Shown: piece after piece, positions 1 through 7,636 of the stretch
Layout: each line of letters opens with the position of its first letter
Position numbering within the stretch: the stretch's first letter is position 1
From: UPXZ01 sp018055865
Lineage (GTDB): Bacteria > Bacteroidota > Bacteroidia > Bacteroidales > Paludibacteraceae
Reading direction: 5' to 3'
DNA: 15,463 nucleotides
NCBI GenBank assembly: GCA_964292695.1
Contig: CAXYWB010000054.1
Coordinates: forward strand, 1-15,463
Translations under genes and position numbers: made by a program
Notes under the pieces: generated by a model
Database searches by the model: none
What the model was told of the DNA's origin: nothing
Seen by the model: only the letters and a program-made list of their open reading frames with translations

Positions 1-819
1 ATAAATCTGATTTTTATAAATTTTCTCCATTATCAACGGCACTGAAAGCATCATTGTGGGTTTGATTTTCCCCATTGCAGCTATCAGAATCGGCGCAGTA
101 GGTGGCTTATCCAGGTAATAAATGGACGAACCGTACATAATGGGATAAAGCATTCCGATGGAATTTTCGTAGGTATGCGAAAGAGGAAGAAATGAGAGAA
201 AAACATCTTCGTGGTTAATTGGCTGAACGGTAAAAGATTGCATTGCCACAAAAGTAACACTTTTATGCGTCAGCACAACCCCCTTTGAGCGTCCCGTAGT
301 TCCGGAAGTATAGATTATGGCAGCAATGTCGTCCTCTTTTACATCAGCTTCCTGGTTTTCTTTTACATCTACTTTGTTCTCAATTTTATTGCTGCGGATC
401 GAGAAATCGTCCAGACAAATTTTTGCAATGAGATCCGGAGTTTCTATTTTGTTGACCTTGGAATACAACCGGTCACTTACAACCAGTATTTTGGATTCGG
501 AATGCGTCAAAACATTTTCAACCTCTTCTGAAGTGAAATCGGGCAAAATGGGCACAATGATTAAACCTCTGGAAACAACCGAAAAATAGGCAACAACCCA
601 GCTAGGCATGTTGTGTGAAAACAAAGCTACTTTATCTCCTTTTCTTAAACCAAACGAGAACAGAAGTGAGGCAAAATCATCTATCTGTTCACCTAATTGC
701 TTGTAAGTAATAGGATTACCTTCAACAAAAGAAACTGAATTGCAATCGGCAAAAGTGCTGACAGAATGATCTATCAGCGATTTGAGGGTGAGAGGCGAAG
801 GAGCTATTTTTTTATACAT
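1..819 (-). CDS. AMP-dependent acyl-CoA synthetase (long-chain fatty acid-CoA ligase type), N-terminal part
   Basis: The first 273 codons are visible, reading leftward from an ATG at 819-817, and the frame stays open to the left edge, so the C-terminus is missing. Members of this ANL superfamily activate a carboxylic acid with ATP to an acyl-adenylate and transfer it to coenzyme A. The phosphate-binding motif A3, YTSGTTGRSKG, lies at residues 170-180. LPLSHTYE at 211-218 matches the second core motif of the long-chain acyl-CoA synthetase branch, which usually reads LPLAHxxE. No signal peptide or membrane segment is visible, so the protein is probably cytoplasmic. The A3 motif has Arg-Ser where many members have x-Pro before the Lys-Gly; such variants are known. 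The family call is firm. The substrate, probably a medium or long fatty acid, is inferred. A -7 promoter element and a dyad sit just upstream. Confidence 0.9.
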   Translation of the reverse strand, partial: MYKKIAPSPLTLKSLIDHSVSTFADCNSVSFVEGNPITYKQLGEQIDDFASLLFSFGLRKGDKVALFSHNMPSWVVAYFSVVSRGLIIVPILPDFTSEEVENVLTHSESKILVVSDRLYSKVNKIETPDLIAKICLDDFSIRSNKIENKVDVKENQEADVKEDDIAAIIYTSGTTGRSKGVVLTHKSVTFVAMQSFTVQPINHEDVFLSFLPLSHTYENSIGMLYPIMYGSSIYYLDKPPTAPILIAAMGKIKPTMMLSVPLIMEKIYKNQIY

Positions 820-856
820 ATTAGTTATAATATTGAAATTTATTGAAAATAGCTAG

Positions 857-864
857 CAAAGATA
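857..864 (-). promoter_or_regulatory. Candidate -7 promoter element of the acyl-CoA synthetase gene
   Basis: Read on the minus strand this is TATCTTTG, a full match to the Bacteroidota -7 consensus TAnnTTTG. It lies about 38 bases upstream of the ATG. No TTTG is present at the expected -33 position 19-20 bases upstream, so the promoter may need an activator. Confidence 0.6.
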
Positions 865-883
865 AGACAATTATCATATACTT

Positions 884-910
884 ATGCACATTATCACTCT
901 ATTTGTGCAT
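884..910. promoter_or_regulatory. Inverted repeat, possible operator upstream of the acyl-CoA synthetase gene
   Basis: ATGCACA at 884-890 is mirrored exactly by TGTGCAT at 904-910, with a 13-base centre. It lies roughly 20-46 bases upstream of the -7 element, where an activator or repressor dimer would bind. As RNA read on the minus strand it lacks a trailing U-run, so it makes a poor terminator for the methyltransferase gene ending at 917. The operator role is inferred from position and symmetry only. Confidence 0.35.
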
Positions 911-916
911 TTTATT

Positions 917-1666
917 TTATTTAAAAATCAAAAAAATACAGGGTCTTTTGTTTAAATCAGGCTTAATCGACTTCCAGGCTGTGATTGGCTTGGTTTTAAT
1001 AAATTCGGTTTCGAGTGTAATATCTGCTGCTATACAAAGTTTTGTGTTTGGATGGCAGTTGGTAAGAATATCTTCCAGCATTTTCATATTCCGGTAAGGC
1101 GTTTCTATAAAAATTTGTGTTTGATTTTCAGTATAAATTCTGCTTTCCATTTTTTTCAGCGCTTTTATCCTTTCAGTTTGCTGTACAGGCAAATATCCCA
1201 GAAAAGCAAAACTTTGTCCGTTGAACCCTGAGGCCATGAGTGCGAGCAAAATGGACGACGGACCAACCAATGGAACCACTATAATACCCTGCTGATGCGC
1301 CAGAGCCACCACATCGGCTCCGGGATCGGCTATTGCAGGACAGCCTGCTTCCGAAATAATTCCCACATTATTTCCTTCTTTCAGAGGTTTCAGAAATTGG
1401 GCTATTTCTTCCGGCTTAGTATGTTGATTAAGTTCAAAGAAAGTCAGTTCGTCTATGTTGATTTCGCGATTGATTTTTTTCAGGAAACGACGGGCAGTTC
1501 GGATATCTTCTACTATAAAATACTGGATGGACGAAACAATTTCTGAATTTCCGCTTGGAAGGATTTTGTGCAATTCGGTTTGGCCCAGCGTGGTGGGAAT
1601 AAGGAAAAGTTGCCCCCGAACACTATGAGGGGTTGTTCTCTGCAAATCTTGTTGATTATTATTCAT
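917..1666 (-). CDS. RsmI-like SAM-dependent methyltransferase (tetrapyrrole methylase fold)
   Basis: This 249-residue cytoplasmic protein belongs to the tetrapyrrole methylase fold and resembles RsmI, which 2'-O-methylates C1402 of 16S rRNA. Visible marks are LFLIPTTLG at 20-28, in the place of the RsmI N-terminal GTPxxxGN motif; ISEAGCPAIADPGA at 104-117, equivalent to RsmI SDAGTPxxSDPG; GPSS at 135-138; and SGFNGQSFAFLGYLP at 146-160. It is shorter than typical RsmI (about 280 residues) and departs from it in the first motif. I read it as the RsmI paralogue often annotated in Bacteroidota only as a SAM-dependent methyltransferase. Its RNA or small-molecule target cannot be told from sequence. 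The start at 1666 is the only Met before the conserved core. It is separated from the upstream ABC-F gene by 91 bases holding a candidate promoter. Confidence 0.85.
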   Translation of the reverse strand: MNNNQQDLQRTTPHSVRGQLFLIPTTLGQTELHKILPSGNSEIVSSIQYFIVEDIRTARRFLKKINREINIDELTFFELNQHTKPEEIAQFLKPLKEGNNVGIISEAGCPAIADPGADVVALAHQQGIIVVPLVGPSSILLALMASGFNGQSFAFLGYLPVQQTERIKALKKMESRIYTENQTQIFIETPYRNMKMLEDILTNCHPNTKLCIAADITLETEFIKTKPITAWKSIKPDLNKRPCIFLIFK

Positions 1667-1686
1667 GCTTTATTATTGGAAATTTT

Positions 1687-1720
1687 CAAAAATAAATATA
1701 CATCAAAATCGTAATTCAAA
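1687..1720 (-). promoter_or_regulatory. Candidate promoter of the RsmI-like methyltransferase gene
   Basis: On the minus strand TTTG (1720-1717) is followed after 22 bases by TATTTTTG (1694-1687), matching TAnnTTTG. The spacer is slightly longer than the usual 19-21. The -7 element ends about 20 bases before the ATG at 1666. Confidence 0.45.
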
Positions 1721-1757
1721 CCTAACAGAAAGAGCATTTAAGTGCACACGGTGAAAT

Positions 1758-3695
1758 TTATTGGGCTAATTTTTCCAGCTCTTCTGCCAGTATTTCCCAC
1801 TCGTACATTTTTTGTTCCAGTTCGCGTTGTTTTTTTTGCAAAAGCATAATAAATTCAGGATCAGAAGCTTTCACGGGATTTTCGAGTTGGGATTGCATTT
1901 CTGAAATTTCGGTTTCCAGTTTTTCCACTACATTTTCGGCTATTTCTACTTCTTTTTCGGCTTTGCGGATTTTTTTACTGAGTTCTTTACGGGCTTCGTA
2001 GTTGAGTTTATTCCCGGAGATTTCTTTTTCTACCAGAGTATCTGACTTAGTTGCAGGCGATTGGCTCAACTCAAGTTCGTTCAGATTCTGAATTTTCTTT
2101 TTACGGAGGAAATCATAGATACCTCCCATGTGCTCACGCACCTTTTTGTTGCCGAATTCGTAGACCTTTGTGACCAGACCATCGAGAAATTCACGGTCGT
2201 GCGAAACGATTATCGCCGTTCCGTCGAACGCTTTGATAGCTTCTTTCAGCACATCTTTGGATTGCATATCGAGGTGGTTGGTCGGTTCATCGAGAATAAG
2301 TAAATTAACCGGCTCCAGCAGCAGGCGAATCATTGCCAATCGGCTGCGTTCACCACCGGAGAGTACTTTCACTTTCTTGTCCGAAGCATCACCGCCAAAC
2401 ATAAATGCTCCCAGTATATCGCGTATTTTGGTACGTATATCGCCCACAGCCACATTGTCAACAGTTTGAAATACTGTGAGATTTTCATCAAGCAGAGATG
2501 CCTGATTCTGGGCAAAATAACCTATTTTTACGTTATGCCCGGGCTTCATGATTCCAGTGTAACTTATTTCGTCCATGATGCACTTCACAAGCGTACTTTT
2601 ACCTTCTCCGTTTTTCCCGACGAATGCCACTTTTTCTCCCCGATTGATAATAAGGCCAACACTATCTATCACCAAATGGTTTCCGTAGGTTTTCGACAGA
2701 TTCTCTATTTCGACAGGAATAGAGCCCGAACGGGGCGAGGGGGGAAATTTCAGGCTCAACCTGGAAGTATCTTCCATATCCACTTCGAGGCGGTCTATTT
2801 TTTCCAGTTGCTTAATGCGCGATTGAACCTGAACAGCTTTGGTTGGCTTGTAGCGAAATCGTTCGATAAAATCTTCCGTTTCCTGAATCATTTTCTGCTG
2901 ATTTTCATAAGCACGAACCTGCTGCTCATGCCTCTCTTTTCTCAGTTCAATGAATTTGGAGTAATTCACATTGTAATCGTAAATTTTTCCGAGTGAAATT
3001 TCTATAGTACGGTTTGTGACTGCATCGATAAAAGCCCTATCGTGTGACACGAGTAAAATGGCACTGCTTGAATTTACAAGAAAGTTCTCCAGCCACTGAA
3101 TGGATTCGATATCTAAGTGATTTGTGGGTTCATCAAGCAGTAAAATATCCGGATCCAGAAGCAAAATTTTAGCCAATTCTATTCGCATGCGCCATCCTCC
3201 GCTGAATTCGGAACATGGCCTTTCGAAATCACTTCGCAGAAATCCAAGTCCCATGAGCGTTTTTTCAATTTCAGCATGAAAATTTCCGGGATTAATGATT
3301 CGGAAATGTTCGCTGGCCCGACTATGTTTTTCTATTATATTCAGATAAGCATCACTATCGTAATCTGTACGCGTAGCCAGCTCGCTGGCATATCTTTCAA
3401 TATCCTGCTGAACCTGAGTTATATGTTCGAATGCTTTTTCGGCCTCTTGAAGCACACTTGTGCCTACACCATGAACCATTTGCTGTGGCAGGTAGCCGAT
3501 AGTAAGGTCGGATGGAATGACTATATTTCCACGGGTAGGATTTTGTTTACCGGCAATAAGTTTGAGAAGAGTTGTTTTACCTGCACCATTTTTGCCTACA
3601 AGGGCAATTTTATCTTTTGGATTGATAAGAAAACCAATATTGTCAAATAACGGCGATCCGCCAAATTCTACGGTAAGTTGTTCTATGGAAATCAT
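1758..3695 (-). CDS. ABC-F family ATPase (ribosome-associated, Uup/YdiF-like)
   Basis: The 645-residue protein has two ABC ATPase domains in one chain and no membrane segment, the mark of ABC-F proteins, which bind the ribosomal E site and act on translation rather than transport. Domain 1 has Walker A GKNGAGKT (34-41), signature SGGWRM (165-170), Walker B ILLLDEP (184-190) and switch VSHD (216-219). Domain 2 has GKNGEGKS (360-367), SGGER (446-450), LLILDEP (465-471) and VSHD (497-500). The interdomain linker includes FIERFRYKPTKAVQVQSRIK (277-296), the usual P-site-tRNA-interacting region. Residues from about 570 to the end are Lys/Glu-rich and predicted to form a coiled coil. It starts 23 bases after the upstream glycosyltransferase with no terminator between, so it probably shares that operon. 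A housekeeping role is more likely than antibiotic resistance, but sequence alone does not decide this. Confidence 0.93.
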   Translation of the reverse strand: MISIEQLTVEFGGSPLFDNIGFLINPKDKIALVGKNGAGKTTLLKLIAGKQNPTRGNIVIPSDLTIGYLPQQMVHGVGTSVLQEAEKAFEHITQVQQDIERYASELATRTDYDSDAYLNIIEKHSRASEHFRIINPGNFHAEIEKTLMGLGFLRSDFERPCSEFSGGWRMRIELAKILLLDPDILLLDEPTNHLDIESIQWLENFLVNSSSAILLVSHDRAFIDAVTNRTIEISLGKIYDYNVNYSKFIELRKERHEQQVRAYENQQKMIQETEDFIERFRYKPTKAVQVQSRIKQLEKIDRLEVDMEDTSRLSLKFPPSPRSGSIPVEIENLSKTYGNHLVIDSVGLIINRGEKVAFVGKNGEGKSTLVKCIMDEISYTGIMKPGHNVKIGYFAQNQASLLDENLTVFQTVDNVAVGDIRTKIRDILGAFMFGGDASDKKVKVLSGGERSRLAMIRLLLEPVNLLILDEPTNHLDMQSKDVLKEAIKAFDGTAIIVSHDREFLDGLVTKVYEFGNKKVREHMGGIYDFLRKKKIQNLNELELSQSPATKSDTLVEKEISGNKLNYEARKELSKKIRKAEKEVEIAENVVEKLETEISEMQSQLENPVKASDPEFIMLLQKKQRELEQKMYEWEILAEELEKLAQ

Positions 3696-3718
3696 TTCAT
3701 TTATATAAGAACTCTTGT

Positions 3719-4807
3719 CTATTTTTTGAGTTTCGTCGCGTTGTTTTTATTTACCAGATTCCACAGGATTTCTGTAAGTACAACACATAAACTTAAAACT
3801 ACCAAAGCCAGTATTCCATTGGACAGATTTCGCCCCAGAATGGCTATAATTATAAAGCCTATAGATATGCCCATCAAAATAAACGTAACCTGACGATGTT
3901 TCAGCCCCAAACCCAACATGAGATGATGAACATGATTACGATCTGCTCTGAATGGGGAGTATCCCTTTTTCATTCGTGTTATCATTACGCGAAGTGTATC
4001 AAATAGCGGCACAATCAGGACAGTAAAAGCTACAGCAGGAGCTGCTGCTATTTGATATTTCTCCGGCACATCCACCGCTGCATTCATTTCACAAAAAGCG
4101 AAAATAAAGACATTGAATAAATAGCCAAGCAGAAGCGAACCGGAATCGCCCATAAAGATTTTATTTTTCTTTGAAAAAACATTGTAAAAAAAGAAGACAA
4201 TCAAAGATCCAACCATTGCATAAGCTGTGATTGACAAGTCGGTATGATGAGTCAACTGGAAATAAACGGCGAAGAAAAGGGAGTACAATATCCCGAGTCC
4301 TGAAGCCAGCCCGTCTATACCATCAATCAGATTCATGGCATTGACAATAACAATGAACACAAAAAAGGACAAAAAATAGCTAAACATAATGGGAATTTCA
4401 TAAACTCCCAAAAAGCCATGCAAACTGGATAATCTTAAATCTGCAACTACAATTAAAAAGAATCCTGCCAGTAGTTCGCCGAGAAGTTTGGATGAAACTT
4501 TGATATTGATCAAATCATCAATTAAACCTACTATAAGAATAATAAAAACGCCCAGCAATGTAAACTGAACAGAATAAAACACCTCAAAAGAAAAGAGAAA
4601 TACTGTGATAAGAAAGGAAACAAATATATTAATACCTCCTACATTCGGAATCTCACCCAGATGCGACGTCCTTTTATTAGGACTCACTACAAAATTGTAT
4701 TTTTTGGCAATTTCTATTACTACGGGCATAAAAAGGTAGCCGATAGCAAAAGATATCAGGACAATCAAATAAGGATATTTGTGTACAAATGTAATTAAAC
4801 TGATCAT
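3719..4807 (-). CDS. Polyprenyl-phosphate N-acetylhexosamine-1-phosphate transferase (WecA/WbpL/MraY superfamily)
   Basis: This 362-residue polytopic inner-membrane protein transfers a sugar-1-phosphate from a UDP-sugar to undecaprenyl phosphate, the first step of O-antigen, capsule or related glycan synthesis. All superfamily motifs are present: an early PNKRTSH...PNVGG segment (43-58), the Asp pair GLIDD (94-98), NAMNLIDGIDGLA (156-168), MGDSGS (219-224) and RNHVHHL (290-296). About ten hydrophobic segments are visible. MraY is unlikely because the His motif and the lack of cell-wall gene neighbours fit the WecA/WbpL branch better. The ATG overlaps the TGA of the upstream dehydratase gene (ATGA at 4807-4804), so the two are likely translationally coupled. 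This resembles the wbpL-wbpM pairing of Pseudomonas O-antigen loci, with the order reversed. The sugar used is inferred to be a dehydratase-derived HexNAc, or GlcNAc itself. Confidence 0.9.
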   Translation of the reverse strand: MISLITFVHKYPYLIVLISFAIGYLFMPVVIEIAKKYNFVVSPNKRTSHLGEIPNVGGINIFVSFLITVFLFSFEVFYSVQFTLLGVFIILIVGLIDDLINIKVSSKLLGELLAGFFLIVVADLRLSSLHGFLGVYEIPIMFSYFLSFFVFIVIVNAMNLIDGIDGLASGLGILYSLFFAVYFQLTHHTDLSITAYAMVGSLIVFFFYNVFSKKNKIFMGDSGSLLLGYLFNVFIFAFCEMNAAVDVPEKYQIAAAPAVAFTVLIVPLFDTLRVMITRMKKGYSPFRADRNHVHHLMLGLGLKHRQVTFILMGISIGFIIIAILGRNLSNGILALVVLSLCVVLTEILWNLVNKNNATKLKK

Positions 4808-6759
4808 CTGTAGGGCGTTTTTTCGATATCCAGTTTTTCGTATTCGGAGTTATTACTTACAAATTCTGGAACTATAAGTTTCATTTGAGAAACTGTAAGA
4901 TAATTCTTATTCAAATAACTAAATCGTATTAAGTCATCTGTTTTTACGGTAACATCGTCAAAATCATATTCCCTGACAGTAGCCACCATTATTTTCGGAT
5001 GATGGGTTTCTTTTGTTTTCTCTTTTTGATTGAGCAACTCCTCGTATAGTTTTTCGCCCGGGCGTAATCCGGTGAATACAATCGGAATATCCACGTCGGG
5101 GACAAATCCGGCTAATCGAATCATTTTTTTGGCTAAATCATAAATTTTGATGGGCTCGCCCATATCAAATATATATATCTCACCTCCTTTGCCGGTAGTG
5201 CCAGCTTCCAGTACCAGCATACAAGCTTCGGGTATGGTCATGAAATACCGTATAATATCCGGATGAGTTACTGTTACCGGACCTCCCTTATCTATCTGAT
5301 GTTTGAAAAAAGGAATTACAGAGCCGTTAGATCCCAGCACATTGCCGAAGCGAGTAGTGATAAATTTGGTGCTGTTTTCATCCTCTTTTATTTTCTTTTT
5401 GTTCAACGACTGAACATAAATTTCGGCTATTCTCTTGGATGCGCCCATCACGTTGGTGGGATTTACCGCTTTATCGGTCGATACCATGACAAAACGGGAC
5501 ACGTTGTACATGACCGATAAATCTGCCAGGTTTTTGGTACCCATTACATTAGCTTGTACACATTCGGTCGGATTATCCTCCATCAGAGGTACGTGTTTGT
5601 AAGCTGCAGCATGGAAAACTATATCAGGGCGATAGGTATCCATCATCAGATTCATTCTCTCTCTGTTTCTCACATCGCCCAAAAAAGCACTGAAATTCTG
5701 ATTCGGATACTGTTCTTTCATCTTTAGAATCATTTCGTGCATCGGAGTCTCGGCCTGATCCATCATTACTATCAATTGCGGACTGAAACTGATGCACTGC
5801 TTCACTATTTCGCTGCCGATGGAACCCGCAGCACCGGTTATAAGAACTATTTTATTTTTTATTTCTTTCGAAATATTTTCGGTTGATATCTTTATTTGAG
5901 GGCGTCCCAGCAGATCTTCAATCTGAATCGATTTAATCTGACGCGGCGAAGGTGTATCGCCTTTCCAGATACTCATAGAAGGCACTATCAACACCGACAT
6001 ACCGTTGTTGATAAAAATATCCAGATCGGTTTTTGGGTTGATGGTTTCCATTTTCAACGGTGAAACGATAATTGCACGGGCTTTTTTTGAAATATGCTTT
6101 TTTACAATTTCCTCTGTTAAATCATAGACTTTTACGCCCATCAACACTTTAGATGTTACATCTTTATCGGTATCTATAAATCCTACCAGTTTATATCTTA
6201 TTTTCTCGTTGGACCTCAGCATTTTAGCTATAGATGTACCGGCCGATTTTGTACCATAAATCATAACGGGTACAGAATGGCCTGAATTTTCCGAAATCGT
6301 ATCGTGAACTGTCTTTACAATCAATCGAATTAAAAAAAGACCAAAAAAAGCGGTTATACAGTAAGTTATTATATTTATGTAATAAAACAGTTGAAAACCA
6401 AAACCATAGTCGGCTATGGCATTGACAATCAGGAGTGTTCCTCCTGTTGCAAAAACTGCGAATAACAACTTTATGGCATCAACAAAGCCCGAATATCTTA
6501 GAATACCCGAATATGTACGAAATAACCAGAAGAAAAATATCTGGACTGATAAGACTAATGCCAATTCGATCGGGAATGGCAACTGGAGAGTGATTGCACT
6601 GATGTAAAACTGTGATGAAATAAAATCAGAAAACCAATATGAAATAATGGATGCAATAATATCGACTGCCAGCACAACCCATCTGGGAAGATATTTTAAT
6701 GATATGAAATGAGAAAAAATATCTGATTTGAATAATTGATGAAAAACATTTTTTTTCAT
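4804..6759 (-). CDS. Membrane-bound nucleotide-sugar 4,6-dehydratase (WbpM/CapD/PglF family)
   Basis: The 651-residue protein starts with about four transmembrane segments (roughly residues 24-48, 60-82, 95-116 and 124-150). A first Rossmann-like region follows, with YGTKSAG at 168-174. The catalytic extended-SDR domain begins near 300 with the NAD(P) motif TGAAGSIG (308-315). Further motifs are HAAAYKHVPLMEDNP (383-397), STDKAVNP (427-434), NVMGASKR (436-443), TRFGNVLGSNGSV (469-481) and GLRPGEKLYEELL (564-576). The family removes water from UDP-GlcNAc or UDP-GalNAc to give a UDP-4-keto-6-deoxy-HexNAc, precursor of QuiNAc, FucNAc or bacillosamine. The usual SDR Tyr is Met438 here (MxxxK), as in the large WbpM-type enzymes. 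It is the first gene of an apparent operon with the lipid-carrier transferase and the ABC-F ATPase, and has its own -7 element upstream. The exact substrate is not decidable from sequence. Confidence 0.93.
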   Translation of the reverse strand: MKKNVFHQLFKSDIFSHFISLKYLPRWVVLAVDIIASIISYWFSDFISSQFYISAITLQLPFPIELALVLSVQIFFFWLFRTYSGILRYSGFVDAIKLLFAVFATGGTLLIVNAIADYGFGFQLFYYINIITYCITAFFGLFLIRLIVKTVHDTISENSGHSVPVMIYGTKSAGTSIAKMLRSNEKIRYKLVGFIDTDKDVTSKVLMGVKVYDLTEEIVKKHISKKARAIIVSPLKMETINPKTDLDIFINNGMSVLIVPSMSIWKGDTPSPRQIKSIQIEDLLGRPQIKISTENISKEIKNKIVLITGAAGSIGSEIVKQCISFSPQLIVMMDQAETPMHEMILKMKEQYPNQNFSAFLGDVRNRERMNLMMDTYRPDIVFHAAAYKHVPLMEDNPTECVQANVMGTKNLADLSVMYNVSRFVMVSTDKAVNPTNVMGASKRIAEIYVQSLNKKKIKEDENSTKFITTRFGNVLGSNGSVIPFFKHQIDKGGPVTVTHPDIIRYFMTIPEACMLVLEAGTTGKGGEIYIFDMGEPIKIYDLAKKMIRLAGFVPDVDIPIVFTGLRPGEKLYEELLNQKEKTKETHHPKIMVATVREYDFDDVTVKTDDLIRFSYLNKNYLTVSQMKLIVPEFVSNNSEYEKLDIEKTPYR

Positions 6760-6787
6760 AAATAGGTTTTTTAATTTTTCAGAATAG

Positions 6788-6795
6788 CAAAGATA
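6788..6795 (-). promoter_or_regulatory. Candidate -7 promoter element of the dehydratase-transferase-ABC-F operon
   Basis: Minus-strand TATCTTTG matches TAnnTTTG and ends 28 bases before the ATG at 6759. No clear TTTG lies 19-20 bases upstream. It sits downstream of the yebC terminator, so the operon has its own transcription start. Confidence 0.6.
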
Positions 6796-6843
6796 CTAAA
6801 AAGGATTAATCAGGTTACGTATAAAACAATCTGTGATTAGTAG

Positions 6844-6872
6844 AAAATGGGAAGGTCAATCCTTCCCATTTT
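6844..6872 (-). terminator. Rho-independent terminator of yebC
   Basis: AAAATGGGAAGG (6844-6855) and CCTTCCCATTTT (6861-6872) form a perfect 12-bp stem with a 5-base loop, 25 bases beyond the yebC stop codon. On the minus strand the 3' arm ends in TTTT. It insulates the dehydratase operon from yebC read-through. Confidence 0.82.
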
Positions 6873-6897
6873 ATTCATTAACAGATCAATAAGTCTT

Positions 6898-7614
6898 TCA
6901 TTCAACAGTCATATTGTGGAATACATTCTGAACATCTTCGTCATCTTCTATTTTGTCGAGAAGCTTATTCACAGAAGCTTGTTGCTCTTCGGTCAGTGTT
7001 TTCATATCGTTCGGAAAACGTTCAAACTCAGCACTGTGTATCTCAAAACCATTTTCTTCCAGGTATTTCTGCAAAGTGGAGTACGATGCATATTCGCCGT
7101 AAATAATTATTTCTTCATCATCTTCTTCCAGTTCAATAGCTCCGTAATCTATCAGTTCGAGTTCCAGATCATCTACCGAAATATTCTCCTTTTTGGCAAT
7201 GTGAAATACACAATTATGATCAAACATAAAAATAACCGACCCCGAAGTACCCAGCGAACCGCCGTGTCTGTTGAAATAGCTGCGGACATTACCTACTGTT
7301 CTGGTCGGATTGTCGGTGGCAGTTTCTACCACTATGGCTACTCCGTAAGGTCCGTAGCCCTCGTACACCATTTCCTTGTAGTCCGATTCTTCGCGTGAAG
7401 AAGCTTTTTTAATGGCTCTTTCCACGTTTTCCTTTGGCATATTTTCTTTTTTGGCCTGCTGCATCAGCACCCGCAACCTTGGATTTGTATCGGCATCAGG
7501 ACCGCTTTCACGGACTGCAATAGTAATTTGTTTTCCTAATTTGGTGAAAACGCGTGCCATATTGCCCCAGCGTTTCATTTTGGTAGCTTTTCTGTATTCA
7601 AATGCTCTTCCCAT
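6898..7614 (-). CDS. yebC: YebC/PmpR/TACO1 family protein
   Basis: This 238-residue cytoplasmic protein matches the YebC family along its length. Marks are the N-terminal RKATKMKRWGNMARVFTKLG (8-27), the segment TNPRLRVLMQQAKKENMPKE (43-62), YEGYGPYGVAIVVE (84-97), TDNPTRTVGNVRSYFNRHGG (100-119) and an acidic C-terminal half. The family was annotated as DNA-binding transcriptional regulators; later work on YebC and mitochondrial TACO1 links it to translation, helping ribosomes through difficult sequences such as proline stretches. The acidic patch IELEEDDEEI near residues 155-164 is usual for the family. The start at 7614 gives the expected N-terminus. It stands alone: a terminator follows, and the rimP operon is divergent. 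The leader before the start contains a long imperfect hairpin. Confidence 0.95.
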   Translation of the reverse strand: MGRAFEYRKATKMKRWGNMARVFTKLGKQITIAVRESGPDADTNPRLRVLMQQAKKENMPKENVERAIKKASSREESDYKEMVYEGYGPYGVAIVVETATDNPTRTVGNVRSYFNRHGGSLGTSGSVIFMFDHNCVFHIAKKENISVDDLELELIDYGAIELEEDDEEIIIYGEYASYSTLQKYLEENGFEIHSAEFERFPNDMKTLTEEQQASVNKLLDKIEDDEDVQNVFHNMTVE

Positions 7615-7636
7615 ACTGTCTTTGAGTTATTTTCCC

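Noticed and set aside
884..910. Inverted repeat as a terminator for the methyltransferase gene
   Set aside because: Read on the minus strand the stem is only 7 bp with a 13-base loop and is followed by AAGTATATG, not a U-run.
2466..2996. A 176-residue plus-strand open frame inside the ABC-F gene
   Set aside because: It lies fully antisense to the linker and second nucleotide-binding domain of a well-supported ABC-F protein and its translation resembles no family I know. It is a frame shadow.
6847..7398. A 183-residue plus-strand open frame antisense to yebC
   Set aside because: It starts inside the yebC terminator and its Phe/Tyr/Ile-rich translation is what the reverse strand of an acidic protein gene gives. 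yebC on the other strand is unmistakable.
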